From Asanoa ishikariensis (GTDB taxonomy: Bacteria; Actinomycetota; Actinomycetes; Mycobacteriales; Micromonosporaceae), in contig NZ_FNQB01000005.1 of assembly GCF_900107455.1 (NCBI RefSeq), positions 1 through 64,000 of the forward strand: 64,000 bases of DNA, in the 5' to 3' direction. Each line of letters starts with the position of its first letter. The stretch's first letter is position 1. The notes beneath the pieces were generated by a model that saw nothing but the letters and a program-made list of their open reading frames with translations, had not been told where the DNA came from and did no database searches. The translations under genes were made by a program, and so were the position numbers. Positions 1-8,440 of the stretch are shown here, piece after piece.

Positions 1-309
1 TTGTGCATCGCGCGGACGATCGCGGTGGAGCCGCAGGTCGTGCTGATGGACGAGCCGTGCTCGGCGCTGGACCCGATCTCGACGCTGGCGATCGAAGACC
101 TGATGTTCCAACTGAAGGATCTGTACACGATCATCATCGTGACCCACAACATGCAGCAGGCCGCCCGGGTGTCAGACCGGACGGCGTTCTTCTCGATCGA
201 GGAGACCGGCGACCCGGGCCGCCTCATCGAGTACGACACCACGCAGCGGATCTTCAACAACCCGAGCGAGAAGAAGACCGAGGACTACATCACCGGCCGC
301 TTCGGCTAA
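1..309 (+). CDS. pstB: Phosphate ABC transporter ATP-binding protein PstB, C-terminal part
   Basis: Only the last 102 residues are present; the first codon (ttg) is an internal leucine and the gene begins upstream of the window. The fragment keeps the Walker B stretch [13 protein letters not shown], the H-loop VTHNMQQA and a C-terminal tail ending ITGRFG. The DEPCSALDP form is characteristic of PstB, the cytoplasmic ATPase of the high-affinity phosphate importer PstSCAB. The rest of pstSCA would be expected just upstream. The stop overlaps by 4 bp with the convergent gene at 306-773. Confidence 0.9.
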   Translation: MCIARTIAVEPQVVLMDEPCSALDPISTLAIEDLMFQLKDLYTIIIVTHNMQQAARVSDRTAFFSIEETGDPGRLIEYDTTQRIFNNPSEKKTEDYITGRFG

Positions 310-773
310 CGGAAGCCCGCCGCCCGCAACGAGTCGGCGGTGGTGAGCAGGCAGGCGCCGAGGAGCACGCCGTCCTTCAGGAGGGCCTCGCCCAGCACCG
401 AGAGCTGCGGCACGCCGTGTCCCTCGCGCCAGGCCTCCGGTGTGGTGACCAGGAAGCTGAGCGTGCCGACCATCATTCCCGCCGCGCCGAGGCTGCCGAG
501 CGCCGAAGCCCGTGGTGCCAACGGTTTCGCCGCGATCAGTGCGCCCAGCGCGACCTGCGAGATGGCGACGATGCGGCCGAGCTTGCGCGCGCCGAGCTTG
601 CGGCGCAGTCCCGCGGTGAGCGGACTTCCGGTGACCAGCGGCTCCGCGTTCTGGATCTCGTACTCCGTGAACTTGAGCCCGCCGACCCACACGAACACCG
701 TCGCGAGGCCGTAGCGCATGACGGGTATGCCCACTGACGTCAGGACGCCGACGGGCGTGAGTCCTGTGCGCAT
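306..773 (-). CDS. DUF417 (YkgB-type) inner membrane protein
   Basis: 155 residues from the ATG at 773; an in-frame start exists at 824, but 773 has a purine-rich ribosome site (gggg) close upstream and begins just before the first hydrophobic segment. The protein shows about four membrane spans, with the family-like stretch [14 protein letters not shown] after the first span and a second conserved-looking segment around TPEAW. DUF417 proteins are small four-helix membrane proteins of unknown function related to the DoxX group. It runs divergently from the flavoprotein gene at 851 and converges on pstB. Confidence 0.75.
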   Translation of the reverse strand: MRTGLTPVGVLTSVGIPVMRYGLATVFVWVGGLKFTEYEIQNAEPLVTGSPLTAGLRRKLGARKLGRIVAISQVALGALIAAKPLAPRASALGSLGAAGMMVGTLSFLVTTPEAWREGHGVPQLSVLGEALLKDGVLLGACLLTTADSLRAAGFR

Positions 774-850
774 GATTGGCCCCGTTTCCGCCCGGCAATG
801 CCGGTCTGACCGACTCCGGTTCACCGCAACTTGAGCCTAGCGTTGGACGC

Positions 851-2584
851 ATGTCGGAGCGTTCGGAACGTCGCCTGTCCACGTCCGTCCTCGTGATCGG
901 CACCGGCGGGTCCGGGCTGCGGGCGGCCATCGAGCTGGCCGAGCGCGGGGTCGACGTGCTCGTCCTCGGCAAGCGTCCGCGACTCGACGCACACACCACG
1001 TTGGCCGCCGGCGGGATCAACGCGGCGCTCGGCACGATGGACCCGCAGGACAGTTGGCAGCAGCACGCCGCGGACACCGTCAAGGAGAGCTACCTGCTGG
1101 CCGACCCGCGCACGGTGGAGATCGTGACGCAGGGCGCCGCCGCGGGCATCCACGACCTGGAACGCTACGGAATGGCGTTCGCCCGCGAGGACGACGGCCG
1201 CGTCTCGCAACGCTTCTTCGGCGCGCACACGTACCGCCGCACGGCTTTCGCGGGCGACTACACGGGTCTGGAGATCCAGCGGGCGCTCGTGCGGCGGGCG
1301 ACGGAGCTCAACGTCCGGATCCTCGACACCGTGTACGTCACCCGCCTGCTCGTCCACGACAACACGGTCTTCGGCGCGTACGGCTTTGATGTGGGCGACG
1401 GCACCCGCGCCGTGGTGCACGCCGACGCGGTGATCCTGGCGACCGGCGGGCACACCCGGATCTGGCGGCGCACCTCGTCGCGGCGGGACGAGAACACCGG
1501 TGACTCCTTCCGGCTCGCGGTGGCGGCCGGCGCGCGCCTGCGCGACCCGGAACTGGTGCAGTTCCACCCGTCGGGCATCCTCGAGCCCGAGAACGCGGCC
1601 GGGACACTGGTCTCCGAGGCCGCCCGGGGCGAGGGCGGAATCCTGCGCAACGCGTCGGGTGAACGGTTCATGGAACGCTACGACCCGGAGCGGATGGAAC
1701 TGTCCACACGCGACCGCGTGGCACTGGCCGAGTACACCGAGATCATGGCGGGTCGTGGCACTCCGAACGGCGGCGTCTGGCTCGACGTGTCGCACCTGCC
1801 GCGCGAGACCATCATGCGGCGCCTGCCGAGGGTCTACCAGATGATGTTGGAGATCCAGATGCTCGACATCACCGCCGGCCCGATCGAGATCGCCCCGACG
1901 GCGCATTACTCGATGGGCGGAGTATGGGTCCGGCCGGAGGACCACAGCACCGACGTCGCCGGCCTCTACGCGGTCGGTGAGGCGGCCAGCGGGCTGCACG
2001 GCGCGAACCGGCTCGGCGGCAACTCCCTCTCCGAACTGCTCGTCTACGGCCGCATCGTCGGTGCGGCGGCGGCCGCGTACTCCGCCGGCCTTGACGCACA
2101 GCGTCGCTCCCGGGACGCCGTCGCCGAGGCCCGCGCCGAGGTCGACGACCTGCTCGCGGCGGACGGCCACGAGAACGTCCGCGCCCTGCAGCGGGCGGTC
2201 CGCGACACGATGACGGCGTACGCCGGAGTGGTCCGCGACGAGCCCGGACTGCGGGCCGGCCTCGCCGAGCTCGACGCGATCGAGGACCGCATGCAGGACG
2301 TGGGCATCCATCCGGACATCGCCGGCTTCCAGGACCTCGCGCACGCCTTCGACCTCAAGTCATCGGCGCTCGCCGCGCGGGCCACGTTGGCGGCGGCGCT
2401 GGAGCGGCGCGAGACCCGGGGGTGCCACAACCGCAGCGACTACCCGGACCTCGATCCCGCGCTGCGGGTCAACCTCGTCTGGTCGCCGGCGACGGGCGTC
2501 GTCCAGGAGGAGATTCCGCCGGTGCCCACCGAGATCGCCGAGCTCATGACCGAAGTGTCGAGTGTAGGGAAACTGGTGGAGTGA
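851..2584 (+). CDS. FAD flavoprotein of the fumarate reductase / L-aspartate oxidase family
   Basis: 577 residues from the ATG at 851; a longer reading frame begins at 776 but adds a non-homologous leader. An N-terminal dinucleotide fold (VIGTGGSGLRAA) binds FAD. Family signatures follow: TTLAAGGINAALG, the substrate-loop QFHPSG, EAARGEGGILRN, STRDRVALA (catalytic-arginine region), AHYSMGG and GANRLGGNSLSE. The family oxidises succinate or L-aspartate, or reduces fumarate. No iron-sulfur or membrane-anchor subunit genes lie alongside, so a stand-alone soluble enzyme such as L-aspartate oxidase (NadB) is possible, but no nadA or nadC is visible either. The 3' end overlaps the convergent gene at 2544 by 41 bp. 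Confidence 0.8.
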   Translation: MSERSERRLSTSVLVIGTGGSGLRAAIELAERGVDVLVLGKRPRLDAHTTLAAGGINAALGTMDPQDSWQQHAADTVKESYLLADPRTVEIVTQGAAAGIHDLERYGMAFAREDDGRVSQRFFGAHTYRRTAFAGDYTGLEIQRALVRRATELNVRILDTVYVTRLLVHDNTVFGAYGFDVGDGTRAVVHADAVILATGGHTRIWRRTSSRRDENTGDSFRLAVAAGARLRDPELVQFHPSGILEPENAAGTLVSEAARGEGGILRNASGERFMERYDPERMELSTRDRVALAEYTEIMAGRGTPNGGVWLDVSHLPRETIMRRLPRVYQMMLEIQMLDITAGPIEIAPTAHYSMGGVWVRPEDHSTDVAGLYAVGEAASGLHGANRLGGNSLSELLVYGRIVGAAAAAYSAGLDAQRRSRDAVAEARAEVDDLLAADGHENVRALQRAVRDTMTAYAGVVRDEPGLRAGLAELDAIEDRMQDVGIHPDIAGFQDLAHAFDLKSSALAARATLAAALERRETRGCHNRSDYPDLDPALRVNLVWSPATGVVQEEIPPVPTEIAELMTEVSSVGKLVE

Positions 2585-3491
2585 CGCCGGCGCGGACCAA
2601 CGAGATCACCGTGTCGGCGGTGTGGTCGAGGTGGGTGCGCCCGTCGGGCAGCGTGGCGGCCGGGCTGATGTAGCTGTTCGGGCCGATGTGGGTGGCCGGG
2701 TCCAGCCGGTGCACGGTGACCTTGCCGCTGCGTTCGGCCTGGTTCCACGGGCTCCGGCGAAACAGCCGCCACCGCTGCGGGAAGATCCGGGTGCCGAGGC
2801 GTTCGATCCAGTCGGCGTCGCTGGTGAGCCGGTGGAGGTGGGTCGCGTGGGTGAGGTCGTTGGCGCCGTTGTGGAACCCGCCGAGGTTGATGAGCTGGAG
2901 CGGGCAGCGTAGCTGCGCCCACAGCTCCTCGACCGCGCCGGTGGCGACCTGGGCGCCGCCGCTGTAGCTGAGCAGCACGACCGGGATGCCGCTGTCGCGC
3001 TGGTAACCCGCGAGTCGGAGCTGGGTGGCGATCTGTGAGCCGACCGCCCGGTTGTAGAGCGGGCGGTACCGGTGGTCGGCGGCGATGAAGATCTGCATCA
3101 CGTTGTGCAGGAACAGCAGCAACCCGACGTGCCGGCGCAACCAGATCCACACTGGACGTTCGGCCAGGGCATAGGCCAAGGGGGAGTACGGCTGCACCTG
3201 GCCCAGCACCCGCAGCTCCGGCGCCGCCGCGATGATGGCCTTGACCAGCCGGCCGCCGTCGCGGGTGTCGCGGTAGTGGCGTTTGCCGATGCCGTCCAGA
3301 TAGACGAGGTACGCCGCCGGCGGCGCGTCGGGCTCCGCACCCCGGGCGTGGGGGATGCGGGTGCGGAGCCCGCCGGTGGGCGCGCGCCAGCCGGCGGCGT
3401 AGGCCAGCACCTCGTGCCGGGCCAGCAGCGCCTCGGCCAGCAGGACCGGCCCGAGCACGCAGAGCAGCAGCAGGAGCGTCAGGCCGGCCAT
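2544..3491 (-). CDS. Alpha/beta-hydrolase-like membrane-associated protein
   Basis: 315 residues from the ATG at 3491, overlapping the end of the preceding membrane-protein gene by 13 bp, which suggests translational coupling. The N-terminus is a strongly hydrophobic segment, probably a signal or anchor. The middle contains VVLLSYSGGAQVA, a nucleophile-elbow-like motif (S-Y-S-G-G), followed by LINLGGFHNG. A later histidine in HLDHTADT could complete a triad. I do not recognise a precise family. It is the last gene of the six-gene operon with a glycosyltransferase and a patatin lipase, so action on a lipid or glycolipid is plausible but inferred. Confidence 0.6.
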   Translation of the reverse strand: MAGLTLLLLLCVLGPVLLAEALLARHEVLAYAAGWRAPTGGLRTRIPHARGAEPDAPPAAYLVYLDGIGKRHYRDTRDGGRLVKAIIAAAPELRVLGQVQPYSPLAYALAERPVWIWLRRHVGLLLFLHNVMQIFIAADHRYRPLYNRAVGSQIATQLRLAGYQRDSGIPVVLLSYSGGAQVATGAVEELWAQLRCPLQLINLGGFHNGANDLTHATHLHRLTSDADWIERLGTRIFPQRWRLFRRSPWNQAERSGKVTVHRLDPATHIGPNSYISPAATLPDGRTHLDHTADTVISLVRAGVTPPVSLHSTLRS

Positions 3492-3979
3492 GTCAGTGCC
3501 TCCCGGGCCGGTGCCGTGTTGAGCCAGGCGGCCAGACGGCGGACCACCTCGACGGTGACGCCGAGGCCGACTCCGGCGACGGCAACGCAGCCCGCGGCGG
3601 TCCACCAGCCCAGCCCGACGAGCGGGGCGAGCGCGGTGGTCAGGCCGGCGCCCACTCCCACGAAGAGCGCCAGGTGCAGGAACGGCCCGAGCAACGGGAA
3701 CGCGAGCACCGCGGCGAGCAGCAGCGGGGCGACCAGCCCTGGTGACCAGACCAGCGCCGCTCCGTCTTCCGTTCCGGGCGGCAGGATCAGCATGGCGACG
3801 GCCCAGGCCGACAGGGGCCAGAGCGCGAACACCGCCGCTTCGACGACGGCGCCGGCGGTGATGAGCCCGATCGCCCGGGTGCGGGACACACCGGACCGTG
3901 CCGCCACCACGGGCAGGACGCGCCCGACGGCCTCGGACAGCCCGGCGAGCAGGAGGAGGATGACGACGAAGGGTGACAT
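3479..3979 (-). CDS. Small polytopic membrane protein
   Basis: 166 residues, nearly all hydrophobic, with about four to five membrane spans (starting FVVILLLLAGLSEAVG). No recognised domain. It starts 3 bp after the stop of the glycosyltransferase gene and its end overlaps the start of the hydrolase gene at 3491, so all three are probably translated from one message. A role as membrane partner or exporter for the product of this operon is a guess. Confidence 0.6.
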   Translation of the reverse strand: MSPFVVILLLLAGLSEAVGRVLPVVAARSGVSRTRAIGLITAGAVVEAAVFALWPLSAWAVAMLILPPGTEDGAALVWSPGLVAPLLLAAVLAFPLLGPFLHLALFVGVGAGLTTALAPLVGLGWWTAAGCVAVAGVGLGVTVEVVRRLAAWLNTAPAREALTWPA

Positions 3980-3982
3980 GGG

Positions 3983-5149
3983 TCAGCCCCACACCGACTC
4001 GAGCTCGTCGGCTGCCCGCTGATAGCCGCCCGCCGCGCGCTGGGCGGCCCGCAGTTGGTCGGCGGCCGCCCGGAACCGGGGCTCGTAGAGCAGGCGTTGG
4101 GCGAGCTCGCGTACGACCAGCACCTCGACCTCCTCGGTCCGGATCGTCAGGCCCGCACCGAGCTCGACGACCCGGGCCGCCACCAGCGGCTGTTCGGCGC
4201 CCTGCGGGACGACCAGCATCGGGACGCCGGCGTGCATGGCCTCGTTGACGCTGTTCATCCCGCCGTGGGTGACGAACAGCGACGCGCGTTCCAGCACCTC
4301 GAGCTGGGGCACGGTGCGGCGGGCGAGCACGTTGGCCGGCAGCGGTCCGAGCGCCGCGGGATCGGTCTGCCCGGTGGAGACGACCACGGTGCCGGCCAGC
4401 GGGGACAGGGCGGTGGCGAGGCTGCGCAGCAGGCGCGGCTCGGCGTTGAACACGGTGCCGAGGGAGGCGTACACCACCGGCTCTTTGAGGTCGTCGATCG
4501 GGAACGACGGATCGGGCCGGCGGGCGCCGATGCTCGGTCCGACGAACCGGAACGACGCGTCGAAGTTCTCGGCGCCGAGCTGGAACTCCCGCGACGTGTA
4601 GACCAGGTTGAGCGGCTCGGCGATGTTGCCGAGGTCGAGCAGGGGCAGCCCGCGCGCGTCGAAGCGGCGGTGCAGGTCCCATTGCGAGCGCAGGAAGGCG
4701 CGCAGCGTACGAGGCCGGGCCGCGGCCAGCAGTCCCCACGACCCGCGGGTGGGGCTCGGCACCTGACGGTTGAAGGCGAACGTGGTGAACGAGGACACCG
4801 CGGGCACACCGAGCTCGCGGGCGGCGATCGCGCCCCACAGGCAGGCGGCGTCGTGGACGATCAGATCGGGCCGGGTACGCCGCAGGTCCGTCAGCACCGT
4901 GGGCAGCACGGCGACGGCGGTCTGCGCCAACCCCGCGAGCAGGGTGGCCGGGGTCGGCGGGTCGGGGAGCGGCTGGTCGCCGCCGGGGTAGAGGCACAGG
5001 GTCGCGCCGGCGGCCGTGACCTCCGCGCCGAACGAGGGCGAGGTGTGGTACGTGACGGATTGTCCACGTCGGACAAGCTCGGCCACGACCGGCAGCGTCG
5101 GGTTGACCCGACCGTGCATGGGGATGTTGACGAACGCGATGGTGCTCAT
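3983..5149 (-). CDS. Macrolide-type (MGT/UGT, GT1) glycosyltransferase
   Basis: 388 residues from the ATG at 5149, preceded by a strong ribosome site (ggaggaggc). It has the two-domain GT-B layout: an N-terminal acceptor domain starting MSTIAFVNIPMHGRVNPTLP, whose histidine is the likely base, and a C-terminal nucleotide-sugar domain with VVYASLGTVF, a VTHGGMNSVNEA segment and PQGAEQPLVAARV. This is the GT1 family that moves a hexose from a nucleotide sugar to a small lipophilic acceptor such as a macrolide, polyketide or lipid. The start overlaps the patatin stop codon by 4 bp (ATGA), so the two are coupled. Acceptor unknown; no polyketide genes are nearby. Confidence 0.85.
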   Translation of the reverse strand: MSTIAFVNIPMHGRVNPTLPVVAELVRRGQSVTYHTSPSFGAEVTAAGATLCLYPGGDQPLPDPPTPATLLAGLAQTAVAVLPTVLTDLRRTRPDLIVHDAACLWGAIAARELGVPAVSSFTTFAFNRQVPSPTRGSWGLLAAARPRTLRAFLRSQWDLHRRFDARGLPLLDLGNIAEPLNLVYTSREFQLGAENFDASFRFVGPSIGARRPDPSFPIDDLKEPVVYASLGTVFNAEPRLLRSLATALSPLAGTVVVSTGQTDPAALGPLPANVLARRTVPQLEVLERASLFVTHGGMNSVNEAMHAGVPMLVVPQGAEQPLVAARVVELGAGLTIRTEEVEVLVVRELAQRLLYEPRFRAAADQLRAAQRAAGGYQRAADELESVWG

Positions 5150-5994
5150 GAAGCCTCCTCCGTCCGGTACAGGTGGGGACCGCTGACCCGCAGCCGATCC
5201 AGAAACCGTCCGGCCGTGGCGGACGCGGTGTCGATCAGCCGCTGCGACTGGTCGAAGTCCCACGGCGCGGGCCAGGCGTCGACGCCGGTCGGCAGGACGA
5301 CGGTCGGAATCTGCTGGGACACCTCGAGCAGGTCCCGCTCGATCTGGTTGCGCAGCATCAGCAGCCCGGCCCGGGCGGCGATCGCGTCGGCCCGGCGACG
5401 CGGCGCGATCCTTTGCAGCGGACCGCTTTCCGGACCGGTCGACAGCACCACCACGCTGGCCGCACCGGCCTGGCGCGCGGCGCGCACCGGGACGTACGCC
5501 GTCACGCCGCCGTCGACCAGGATCCGGCCGTCGCGGGTGACCGGTGGCAGCACGCCGGGGATGGCGGTGCTGGCCAGCAATGCCGACTCGAGGTCGCCGT
5601 GGTCGAGCAGCGCCTGCTCGCCGGTGACCAGGTCCATCGCGACGGCCGTGAAGGGGATCGCGAGTCGCTCGATCCGGTCTGGCAGCCCGGCCCGGGCGAT
5701 CAGGCGGCGCAGGCCGCGGTCGGCGAAGACGCTGGCCCGCGAGGGCGGGTAGCCGAACGGGAACACCTCGCGGCGCCGCAGCCGGGTCCACACCTGTTCC
5801 AGCCACGGTGCCGCGCGGTCGGGGTGGGCGGCGGCGATCGCCCCGGTCAGCGCGCCCACCGAGGTCCCGATGATCAGGTCCGGGACGAAACCACGCCGCT
5901 CCAACGCGTGGCCGACGCCGACGTGCGCGGCGCCGAGCACGCCACCGCCGCCGAGAGCGACGGCCACGGGGCGGGGCAGGTCGTGCAGTCCCAT
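5146..5994 (-). CDS. Patatin-like phospholipase
   Basis: 282 residues. The oxyanion glycine string LGGGGVLG lies near residue 15, the nucleophile serine is in GTSVG (Ser45) and the catalytic aspartate is in VDGG (Asp160), giving the Ser-Asp dyad of the RssA/YchK group. Members hydrolyse acyl esters of phospholipids or lysolipids in the cytoplasm or at the membrane face. It begins 10 bp after the aldo/keto reductase gene and overlaps the glycosyltransferase start, so it belongs to the TetR-led operon. Confidence 0.88.
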   Translation of the reverse strand: MGLHDLPRPVAVALGGGGVLGAAHVGVGHALERRGFVPDLIIGTSVGALTGAIAAAHPDRAAPWLEQVWTRLRRREVFPFGYPPSRASVFADRGLRRLIARAGLPDRIERLAIPFTAVAMDLVTGEQALLDHGDLESALLASTAIPGVLPPVTRDGRILVDGGVTAYVPVRAARQAGAASVVVLSTGPESGPLQRIAPRRRADAIAARAGLLMLRNQIERDLLEVSQQIPTVVLPTGVDAWPAPWDFDQSQRLIDTASATAGRFLDRLRVSGPHLYRTEEAS

Positions 5995-6004
5995 AGTCCC
6001 CTCC

Positions 6005-6868
6005 TCAGGTCACGTCGAGCGCCGCGCCCTGGATGTTCAGGGCTCCCGCGGCGGCGTTGGCCGCCAGGTGCTCGGGTTTGCCGGTGCCGGGGATGAGCAG
6101 CACGTGCGGGGCGTGCTGGAGCAACCAGGCGAGGCCGACCTGGGCGGGGGTGGAGCCCAGGTCGGCGGCTGCGGCGCGCACGGCCGGCGCGTCGGTCACC
6201 TTCGGCAGGCCGGGGGTGGCGCCGCCGAGCGGGTAGAAGGGCACCCACGCGATGCCCTCGGCCAGGCAGAGCTCGAGCAGGTCCTCGTGCTCGCGGTGCA
6301 GCAGGCTGTAGGCATTCTGGACGGACGCGATGCCGGCCGGGATGGCCCGCTTGAGCCCGTCGAGGTCCACGGCGCTCAGCCCGATCGCCCCGACCGTGCC
6401 CTCGTCGCGCATCGCCACGAGCGCCGCGAGCTGGTCCTCGAGGTCGACCACCTGGTCGCCGTCGAGCGGCATCCGGGCGCCGACGTCGAACCGTCGCAGG
6501 TACACGAGGGGCAGTTGGTCGACGCCGAGGCTGCGCAGGTTGTCCTGGATGCTGGCCCGCAGCTCGTCGGGCCGCTGGGCGGGACGCATCGGGAAGCGGC
6601 CACCCGGGTCGGGGTCGATGCCGACCTTGGTCGCCACGACGACGCTGTCGGTGGGCCGCAGCGCGTCACGGACCACGCCGTTGACGAAGCCGGCGGCGTA
6701 GACGTGTGCGGTGTCGACATGGTCGACGCCGAGGTCGAAGGCGCGGCGCAACAGCGCGACCGCGGCGGGCCGGTCGTCGCGCAGGCGGGCGAGCTGCATG
6801 GCTCCGTACCCGATGCGGGAAACGTCGTGTCCGGCGAGACGGCCGATGCCGCCTGGGCGTGTCTGCAT
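6005..6868 (-). CDS. Aldo/keto reductase family oxidoreductase
   Basis: 287 residues, slightly short for the family, with a good ribosome site (aggag) before the ATG. The TIM-barrel signatures are present: IGYGAMQLA, the Asp/Tyr pair in GVDHVDTAHVYA, the catalytic lysine in VVATKVG and the NADPH-loop IPGTGKPEHL near the end. The usual catalytic histidine position reads VYLRRFD, so Arg replaces His, as I recall for the YdbC-like branch. Expected activity is NADPH-dependent reduction of an aldehyde or ketone. It starts 14 bp after the tetR gene and is probably under its control. Confidence 0.85.
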   Translation of the reverse strand: MQTRPGGIGRLAGHDVSRIGYGAMQLARLRDDRPAAVALLRRAFDLGVDHVDTAHVYAAGFVNGVVRDALRPTDSVVVATKVGIDPDPGGRFPMRPAQRPDELRASIQDNLRSLGVDQLPLVYLRRFDVGARMPLDGDQVVDLEDQLAALVAMRDEGTVGAIGLSAVDLDGLKRAIPAGIASVQNAYSLLHREHEDLLELCLAEGIAWVPFYPLGGATPGLPKVTDAPAVRAAAADLGSTPAQVGLAWLLQHAPHVLLIPGTGKPEHLAANAAAGALNIQGAALDVT

Positions 6869-6882
6869 GTGGTGCTCCTAGA

Positions 6883-7458
6883 TCAACTGATTGCTTCGAT
6901 GGCCGCGTGATCGATGGCGTCGGGCGCACCGAGCGCGGCGCGGACGAGGTGCGCCTGGTAGGCGGCGACGAGCTGGTCGGCCAGCCGTGCCGCCCGGGGG
7001 CCGGCCTCGGACGGTGCGTAGTCCTTGGCGGAGACCAGCCACTGCTCGCAGCTCGCCCGGAACAGGCCACGAATCCGATCGATCATCGCGACCACGACGT
7101 CGTGTATGGCGGGGTCGGTCGTGGCCTCACCCCAGGCCTGGAGGGCAACGCGCGCCTCGTCGCGGTCGGTCGCGGCGGCGAGGTGGACGATCACCTGCGC
7201 GGGGCTGGGCGGTTGGGCGCGGGAGGCGTACTCGGCCAGGATCGCGGCCCGTCGGTCCATCACGTCCTGGACGACAGCGAGGACGATCTCGGCCTTGCTG
7301 CTGTAGTGCGCGTAGATCGACCCGGCCGAAAGCCCCGACTCGGCGGTGATCTCCGCGACGGAGGTGCGCTCCATGCCATTGCGCACGAAGCAACGCCGAG
7401 CGGCCTGCACGATCTGATCGCGCCGCAACTGACTACGAGCCTCGGTCAACTTAGGCAC
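6883..7458 (-). CDS. TetR-family transcriptional repressor
   Basis: 191 residues if translation starts at the GTG at 7458. An upstream ATG at 7509 is in frame, but it falls inside a likely -10 element and next to the operator, so the GTG is preferred. The N-terminal helix-turn-helix (SVAEITAESGLSAGSIYAHYSSKAEIV) is typical of TetR, and the C-terminal ligand/dimer domain is variable. It is the first gene of a leftward operon with the reductase, patatin, glycosyltransferase, membrane protein and hydrolase, and probably represses its own operon through the palindrome at 7513-7532. Confidence 0.88.
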   Translation of the reverse strand: MPKLTEARSQLRRDQIVQAARRCFVRNGMERTSVAEITAESGLSAGSIYAHYSSKAEIVLAVVQDVMDRRAAILAEYASRAQPPSPAQVIVHLAAATDRDEARVALQAWGEATTDPAIHDVVVAMIDRIRGLFRASCEQWLVSAKDYAPSEAGPRAARLADQLVAAYQAHLVRAALGAPDAIDHAAIEAIS

Positions 7459-7504
7459 GGCGACCCACTCTCGGTTGGCAAACAGAACGGTCCCTCCGTA
7501 AGCG

Positions 7505-7532
7505 AGCATACAAACAAAATGGCCATCCTGTT
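7505..7532 (-). promoter_or_regulatory. Candidate TetR operator with overlapping promoter
   Basis: A 20-bp near-palindrome, aacaaaatggccatcctgtt, lies at 7513-7532; only two symmetric positions fail to pair. On the minus strand it is followed at 7510-7505 by TATGCT, a good -10 hexamer. A message starting near 7498 would have a roughly 40-base leader before the GTG at 7458. A repressor bound here would cover the promoter. No protein-binding evidence exists in the sequence itself. Confidence 0.6.
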
Positions 7533-8034
7533 AGTGGCACCAGTCACACAGGCTCGATCGCGCTGTGGAGATGGCCCGCGCCGCGCCGCATGACGGGTGA
7601 GTTGACGTTTGGTGCGGATCGTCGTCGACGGGGTGGGAGTCTGCGCCCGGCGGCGTACGTGTTCTGGCACGTACGCACATGCCGGGACACGTAGGCCGCC
7701 CGGGAACACCCGGCCGGATGGGTTCGGCCTGCGTTTCGCGACGGCCAACAGCGACGGTTCGGAGCGGCCGAACCCGGAGATCGTCGACGGCAGCCCGGCG
7801 GCCATCACCCTGATCGACGTTATCGACCGGCGGTCCATCATGGACGGTGGCGGAGCCAGGTCATCGGCCCGGCTCGCTGCCTACTAGTGGAGGGCGCGTT
7901 GGCCACCCGTGACGCCGCGAACGAGGTCAGAGCCGACCTGCGGCTTCGGCGGCAGGCCGCTTCCGGCGCCAGTCGCACGGACCTGCGCGTGATGGCCTTA
8001 CTCGCACTGCCCGCGCTGCCCTGGGAAGGGCGGG
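7533..8034. other. Intergenic stretch with one hairpin, no convincing gene
   Basis: About 500 bp between the tetR promoter and the acetyltransferase. Small open frames here (for example 7609-7887) have no recognisable protein features and unremarkable starts. The one visible structure is a perfect 8-bp inverted repeat, cgtacgtg/cacgtacg, at 7654-7675 with a 6-base loop. Confidence 0.5.
7654..7675. repeat. Perfect inverted repeat, possible operator or hairpin
   Basis: The arms cgtacgtg (7654-7661) and cacgtacg (7668-7675) are perfectly complementary around ttctgg. There is no T-tract, so it does not look like a terminator; an orphan binding site is possible. Confidence 0.4.
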
Positions 8035-8439
8035 TTACAGCACCAGCGCCATGCCGACTGACTCCGGTGCGGTTTCCGTGAAGCCGAACTTCTCGTAGAG
8101 GTGGCGGGCGTCGCCGTCGGCGATGAGGGAGACGTAGGCCGTGCTGGGGGCGCGGTCACGTAGCTCCTGGATCAGGGACGACATGATGGTCTTGCCGACT
8201 CCGCGGCCCTGGTGCTCGGGGAGCACGCACACGTCGACGATCTGGAAGGCGGTGCCACCGTCGCCGATGACGCGGCCCATTCCGATCGGCTGGTCGTCGA
8301 GGTGGACCACGACCGCGTGCCAGGTGCCGGGCAGTCCGGCGGCCGCGGCGGCCGGTGACTTCGGAGTCATCCCGGCGCCGACGCGCAGGGCGCGATAGAC
8401 CTCGGGCGACGGCGTCTCGTGTCGTATGACGTAGGTCAA
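8035..8439 (-). CDS. GNAT-family N-acetyltransferase
   Basis: 134 residues. Translation appears to start at a TTG at 8439: a clear ribosome site (ggagg) lies seven bases upstream inside the end of the tetR gene, and no better start is in frame. The acetyl-CoA pocket motif EHQGRGVGKTIM and the C-terminal YEKFGFTE are typical of the GNAT fold. It would transfer an acetyl group from acetyl-CoA to a small-molecule or peptide amine; the substrate is not predictable. It is separated by one base from the upstream TetR gene and is probably co-expressed with it. Confidence 0.85.
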   Translation of the reverse strand: MTYVIRHETPSPEVYRALRVGAGMTPKSPAAAAAGLPGTWHAVVVHLDDQPIGMGRVIGDGGTAFQIVDVCVLPEHQGRGVGKTIMSSLIQELRDRAPSTAYVSLIADGDARHLYEKFGFTETAPESVGMALVL

Positions 8440-8440
8440 C

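Noticed and set aside
821-2344. 507-codon minus-strand frame opposite the flavoprotein gene
   Set aside because: Composition (Arg/Val/Asp/His-rich) is typical of antisense shadows in GC-rich DNA, while the plus strand carries all family motifs.
7459-7509. Upstream ATG start for the tetR gene at 7509
   Set aside because: The ATG lies in the TATGCT that looks like the -10 element, directly beside the palindromic operator, and would add 17 residues unlike TetR N-termini.
7609-7887. 92-codon open frame between tetR and the acetyltransferase
   Set aside because: No recognisable sequence features and no ribosome site; the region contains an inverted repeat inside the frame.
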